Shown here one piece after another: positions 61,121 through 64,000 of a DNA stretch of 64,000 bases. The notes beneath the pieces are model-generated. The model had not been told where the DNA came from and did no database searches. It saw nothing but the letters and a program-made list of their open reading frames with translations. How positions within the stretch are numbered: the stretch's first letter is position 1; every line of letters starts with the position of its first letter. Source of the stretch: Gemmatimonadaceae bacterium (GTDB lineage Bacteria > Latescibacterota > UBA2968 > UBA8231); contig JAPOZM010000105.1 of the NCBI GenBank assembly GCA_026706075.1, positions 1 through 64,000 of the forward strand, given 5' to 3'. Position numbers and translations under genes: made by a program.

Positions 61121-63511
61121 ATGACCATCTCCCGGTCACTCTGGAAGACGGCCGCCCCCGGCCTCGCCCTGCTGCTCCTGGGCCTGACGGCGGAGAGCGG
61201 GGGCGCCGAGGAGGACTACCCGCCCGGCACGTTTCAGCTGACGCCCACGGTGGACCTCGGGTTGCAGCCCGTTCCCGTCCACGTGCCGGACCGCTTCAGC
61301 GGCATCCCCCGCGACCTCGTCCTCAACCTGCCCCCCGGCTTCTCCGCCTCCGTCTTCGCGGCCTACGACTTCACCCAGCCGCGCTTCATGGCGGTGAGCC
61401 CCGAGGGCGTGCTCCACGTGGCCGACATGAGGGCCCGGACGATCGTCGCCCTGCCCGACCGGGACGGCGACGGCGTCGCCGACGAGGCGATCGTCGCCGC
61501 CCGCGGCTTCACGCGCGCCCACAGCCTGGCCTTCTACAAGGGGGCGATGTACGTGGCCGACACCAACCGCATCGTGCGTCTCACCGACGCCGACGGCGAC
61601 GGCGTCTACGAGGAGCGGGAGAACCTCGTGCCCTCCCTGCCCGAAGGGGGGTGGCACTCGACGCGCACCATCGTCTTCGATGAGGAGAACGACCACTTCT
61701 ACGTCGGCGTCGGCTGGCCCTGCGACATGTGCCGGCACCCCGATCCCGAGCGCGGGACCGTGCTCCGCTTCAACGCCGACGGCAGCGGCCGCCGCGTCTT
61801 CGCCAGCGGCATCCGCAACCCCATCGGCATGGCCCTGCACCCGGTGACCAACCAGCTGTGGGCGACCAACAACGGCCACGACACCGAGGGCGCCAGCCTG
61901 CCGCCGGAGTGGATCGACATCATCCGCGACGGCGGCTTCTACGGCACCCCCCTGGCCTACGGCTACCAGGTCTACGTCGACTTCGACCTGCCCAGGTACC
62001 GGGAGAACCTGCCGCTCTCCCCCCAGGACTCGACCCTGGTGGAGAGCATGGTGCGCCCCGCCGCGCTGATCCCCGCCCACCTGGCGCCCATGGGCCTGCA
62101 CTTCTACACCCCCGGCCAGTTCCCGGCTCGGTACCGCGGGGCGGCCTTCGTCGCCATCCACGCCGGCCACGCCAAGCTGGCGCCGGTCCCGGGGTACAAC
62201 GTCGCCGTCCTCTTCAGCGAGCCCGACGGGTCCGACGCCCGCATCGCCGACTTCGCCACCGGCTTCCAGACCGGTACCGAGGTCTCCGACGTGTGGGGGT
62301 TTCCGGTGGGGATCGTCAGCGACGAGGCGGGAAACCTCTACGTCTCCAGCGACCGGCACGTGCGCGCCATCCTGAGGATCACCCACGGACCCGTCGCCGC
62401 CTCCTGGGAGCACACCTTCCCGGGCTCGATCGTGAACGGCGCCACCCTGGCGGTGGAGGCCGGCGTCCGTGTCGAGCGGCTGGCCCCCGGCGGGGAGAGC
62501 CCCGCGGTCACCGCCGACCTCAGCGCCCTGGGAGGCGCCTCGGAGGTCCCCCTGGAAGAGGTGGGGGAGCGCACCTGGCGTCTGCGGACCTCCCTCGCGG
62601 TGGACGCACCGCCGGGGCTGAAAACGGTATCCGTCCTCGTCGAGCAGCGCGCCGGCTCCGAGACCCACGGCTCGAGGCTGACGGCCACGGTGATGGTGGA
62701 GCCCGACGAGATGGTCCCCGATCTGGTGATCTTCGACGAGAGCCTGGCCGACGGCTGGTCGGTCTTCAACGGCACCTGGCTCGACGACTTCTCCTTCGAC
62801 CTGGCCGAGCAGGAGGAGGTCTTCCAGGGCCGCCGCTCCGCCACCTTCCCCGTGCGCTGGGAGGACTGGGACTGGGTCGTGAAGTTCCTCCCCGACGAAC
62901 CCCTGGATCCGGCGGGCTACGGCCACCTGCGCTTCGCCTTCCATCCCGGCCTCTCCGTGGTCCGGGGACAACCGCGGTTCACGATCTACCTGGCCGAGAC
63001 CCTGATCGACCTGGCGGCGGAGGGACTGGTGGAGACCGAGCCCGCGCGGCCGGGCCGCCATCGCTTCGGCGACGACCGCTGGCAGGTGGTGGAAGTGCCC
63101 CTCGCCGCCTTCGGACCGCCCAAGGAGATCCGCGAGGTGACGTTCTCGGGCAACTTCGGGGGCCGGTTCTTCATCGACGACCTGCGCCTCACGGGGGCTG
63201 TCCCGACGGCCGTGGGAGAGGTGGCCGCGGTGCCTTCCGTTTTCGCCCTGGAGCAGAACCACCCCAACCCCTTCAACGGCTCCACGCGCATCGGCTTCAC
63301 CCTGCCCGGCGGTCCGGCGCGGCTCACCCTCTACAACCTGCTGGGTCAGAGAGTTGCCAGGCCCCTCGATGGCGACGGCCCCGCCGGGGACCGGACGATC
63401 CTCTGGGACGGCCGCGACGACCGCGGCCGGGAGCTGGCCACCGGGGTCTACCTCTACCGGCTCGAATCCGCCGGACAGGTGCAGACGCGCCGACTGGTCC
63501 TGCTGCGCTGA
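61121..63511 (+). CDS. secreted PQQ-dehydrogenase-like propeller with T9SS-like sorting tail
   Basis: 796 residues; AAAGGAG precedes the ATG at 61121. The signal peptide ends about GGAEE. Residues 60-440 form a glucose/sorbosone dehydrogenase- or membrane-bound PVC-type propeller (NLPPGFSASVFA; GIRNPIGMALHPVTNQLWATNNG; FVAIHAGHAKLAP). A middle beta region follows (DESLADGWSVFNGTWLDDF, resembling a carbohydrate-binding sandwich). From about 710 HPNPFNGSTRIGF and an Ig-like module end in RRLVLLR. It is probably a surface sugar-oxidising or binding protein and a candidate client of the sortase at 54116. Confidence 0.82.
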   Translation: MTISRSLWKTAAPGLALLLLGLTAESGGAEEDYPPGTFQLTPTVDLGLQPVPVHVPDRFSGIPRDLVLNLPPGFSASVFAAYDFTQPRFMAVSPEGVLHVADMRARTIVALPDRDGDGVADEAIVAARGFTRAHSLAFYKGAMYVADTNRIVRLTDADGDGVYEERENLVPSLPEGGWHSTRTIVFDEENDHFYVGVGWPCDMCRHPDPERGTVLRFNADGSGRRVFASGIRNPIGMALHPVTNQLWATNNGHDTEGASLPPEWIDIIRDGGFYGTPLAYGYQVYVDFDLPRYRENLPLSPQDSTLVESMVRPAALIPAHLAPMGLHFYTPGQFPARYRGAAFVAIHAGHAKLAPVPGYNVAVLFSEPDGSDARIADFATGFQTGTEVSDVWGFPVGIVSDEAGNLYVSSDRHVRAILRITHGPVAASWEHTFPGSIVNGATLAVEAGVRVERLAPGGESPAVTADLSALGGASEVPLEEVGERTWRLRTSLAVDAPPGLKTVSVLVEQRAGSETHGSRLTATVMVEPDEMVPDLVIFDESLADGWSVFNGTWLDDFSFDLAEQEEVFQGRRSATFPVRWEDWDWVVKFLPDEPLDPAGYGHLRFAFHPGLSVVRGQPRFTIYLAETLIDLAAEGLVETEPARPGRHRFGDDRWQVVEVPLAAFGPPKEIREVTFSGNFGGRFFIDDLRLTGAVPTAVGEVAAVPSVFALEQNHPNPFNGSTRIGFTLPGGPARLTLYNLLGQRVARPLDGDGPAGDRTILWDGRDDRGRELATGVYLYRLESAGQVQTRRLVLLR

Positions 63512-63523
63512 CCACGGCGGCGG

Positions 63524-64000
63524 TCAGCGCTCGGGCAGCACCAGGTGGAGCTGACGGGCCAGGGTCCCCGTCGTCATGGCGTGGACCACGGCGTTGATGC
63601 CCAGGCGCAGGTGGGCCTCGTTGCCGAAGGGCTGGGCCCAGAAGTGGACGTAGCCCTTGTCGGCGAAGAGGCCGGCGAGGCGCCCCTCGAGGAAGACCCC
63701 TTCCAGGTAGTGCCGCGGCCAGGCCTCCTCCCAGCCGGGAGGGGGCCCGTTGAAGTCGTAGAAGCAGCTGTAGAGCGGGTGCCCGTCCGGTATGCGCCGC
63801 AGCCGCCCGCTGTGGCCGAGGGCTTCCTGGAAGAGGCCGCGCAGGGCCGCCTCGGCCTGGCTGAACTCCAGGCCGGGCACGGCGTTGTCGGCGAAGACGA
63901 AGCCGCCGCCGCGCAGGTACTCCCCGAGGGCCCGGGTCTCGCTGTCGGTGAGGTCGAAGACCTCGTCGGCGGTGATGTAGACGAAGGGGCTGCGCATGAA
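63524..64000 (-). CDS. DUF4159 domain protein, C-terminal part
   Basis: The frame is open to the window edge, so the N-terminus is missing. PFVYITADEVFDLTD and LRGGGFVFADNAVPG are typical of the DUF4159 domain, followed by RIPDGHPLYSCFYDFNGPPPG and a closing INAVVHAMTTG. Such proteins are often found beside MoxR-type ATPases and von Willebrand-domain proteins, none of which is visible here. Convergent with the propeller gene, 12 bases apart. Confidence 0.85.
   Translation of the reverse strand, partial: FMRSPFVYITADEVFDLTDSETRALGEYLRGGGFVFADNAVPGLEFSQAEAALRGLFQEALGHSGRLRRIPDGHPLYSCFYDFNGPPPGWEEAWPRHYLEGVFLEGRLAGLFADKGYVHFWAQPFGNEAHLRLGINAVVHAMTTGTLARQLHLVLPER

Overview
The window is very GC-rich bacterial DNA with tightly packed genes, many joined by GTGA, ATGA or TGATG stop/start overlaps. 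Several secreted proteins end in an 'NPFN' tail followed by an Ig-like module, as in type IX secretion (T9SS) sorting domains. Gfo/Idh/MocA oxidoreductases, phytanoyl-CoA dioxygenase-like proteins, sialidase-like propellers, enolase-superfamily enzymes and large 'DUF6785-type' membrane proteins recur. This profile resembles Candidatus Latescibacterota or a neighbouring FCB-group phylum. That placement is inferred from gene content only. No tRNA, rRNA, CRISPR array or intact insertion sequence was seen.

Layout. 1-1068 (-) holds the 5' part of thrS behind what looks like a complete threonine attenuator: promoter, Thr-rich leader peptide, antiterminator segment and intrinsic terminator. 1072-6023 carries a MOSC protein, a TPP enzyme, a secreted CBM9-like protein, a dCMP deaminase, a tiny membrane protein and an HhH protein. 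6089-12226 carries two secreted NPFN-tailed proteins (a diheme cytochrome and a glucose/sorbosone dehydrogenase-like propeller), a sialidase-like protein, a creatininase, rhamnose mutarotase and a dehydrogenase. 12227-13845 is a lower-GC island with one HEPN-like gene. 13846-18798 (-) is an operon-like run that ends in a redoxin lipoprotein whose in-frame UGA is very probably selenocysteine.

18846-33033 alternates Gfo/Idh/MocA and PhyH genes with a sialidase-like protein, an ankyrin protein and CBM9-bearing secreted proteins, including a 2035-residue protein made of two tandem copies of one module. 33102-44366 holds an S55-type lipoprotein, a redoxin/dioxygenase fusion, two enolase-superfamily enzymes, a lactonase, a DUF6785 membrane protein and a LacI regulator. 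44376-54100 holds an oligogalacturonate-lyase-like protein, a tightly coupled Gfo/GNAT/Gfo/isomerase/amidohydrolase run, an ACC-deaminase-family PLP enzyme and a second DUF6785 protein. 54116-60962 (-) is a mannonate dehydratase, a PorZ-like propeller protein and a PorU-like sortase whose expected catalytic Cys is Ser. 61121-63511 is another NPFN-tailed propeller, and the window ends inside a DUF4159 gene.

Taken together, the window suggests a scavenger of sugars, uronic acids and other glycan-derived acids. Secreted or surface proteins are anchored through a T9SS-like C-terminal signal, uptake may use the DUF6785 proteins, and intracellular conversion would use Gfo/Idh/MocA, sugar isomerase, enolase-superfamily and UxuA enzymes. 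The most notable signals are the thrS attenuator, the split-looking selenoprotein, the Cys-to-Ser PorU-like protein and the giant duplicated ankyrin/LamG protein.
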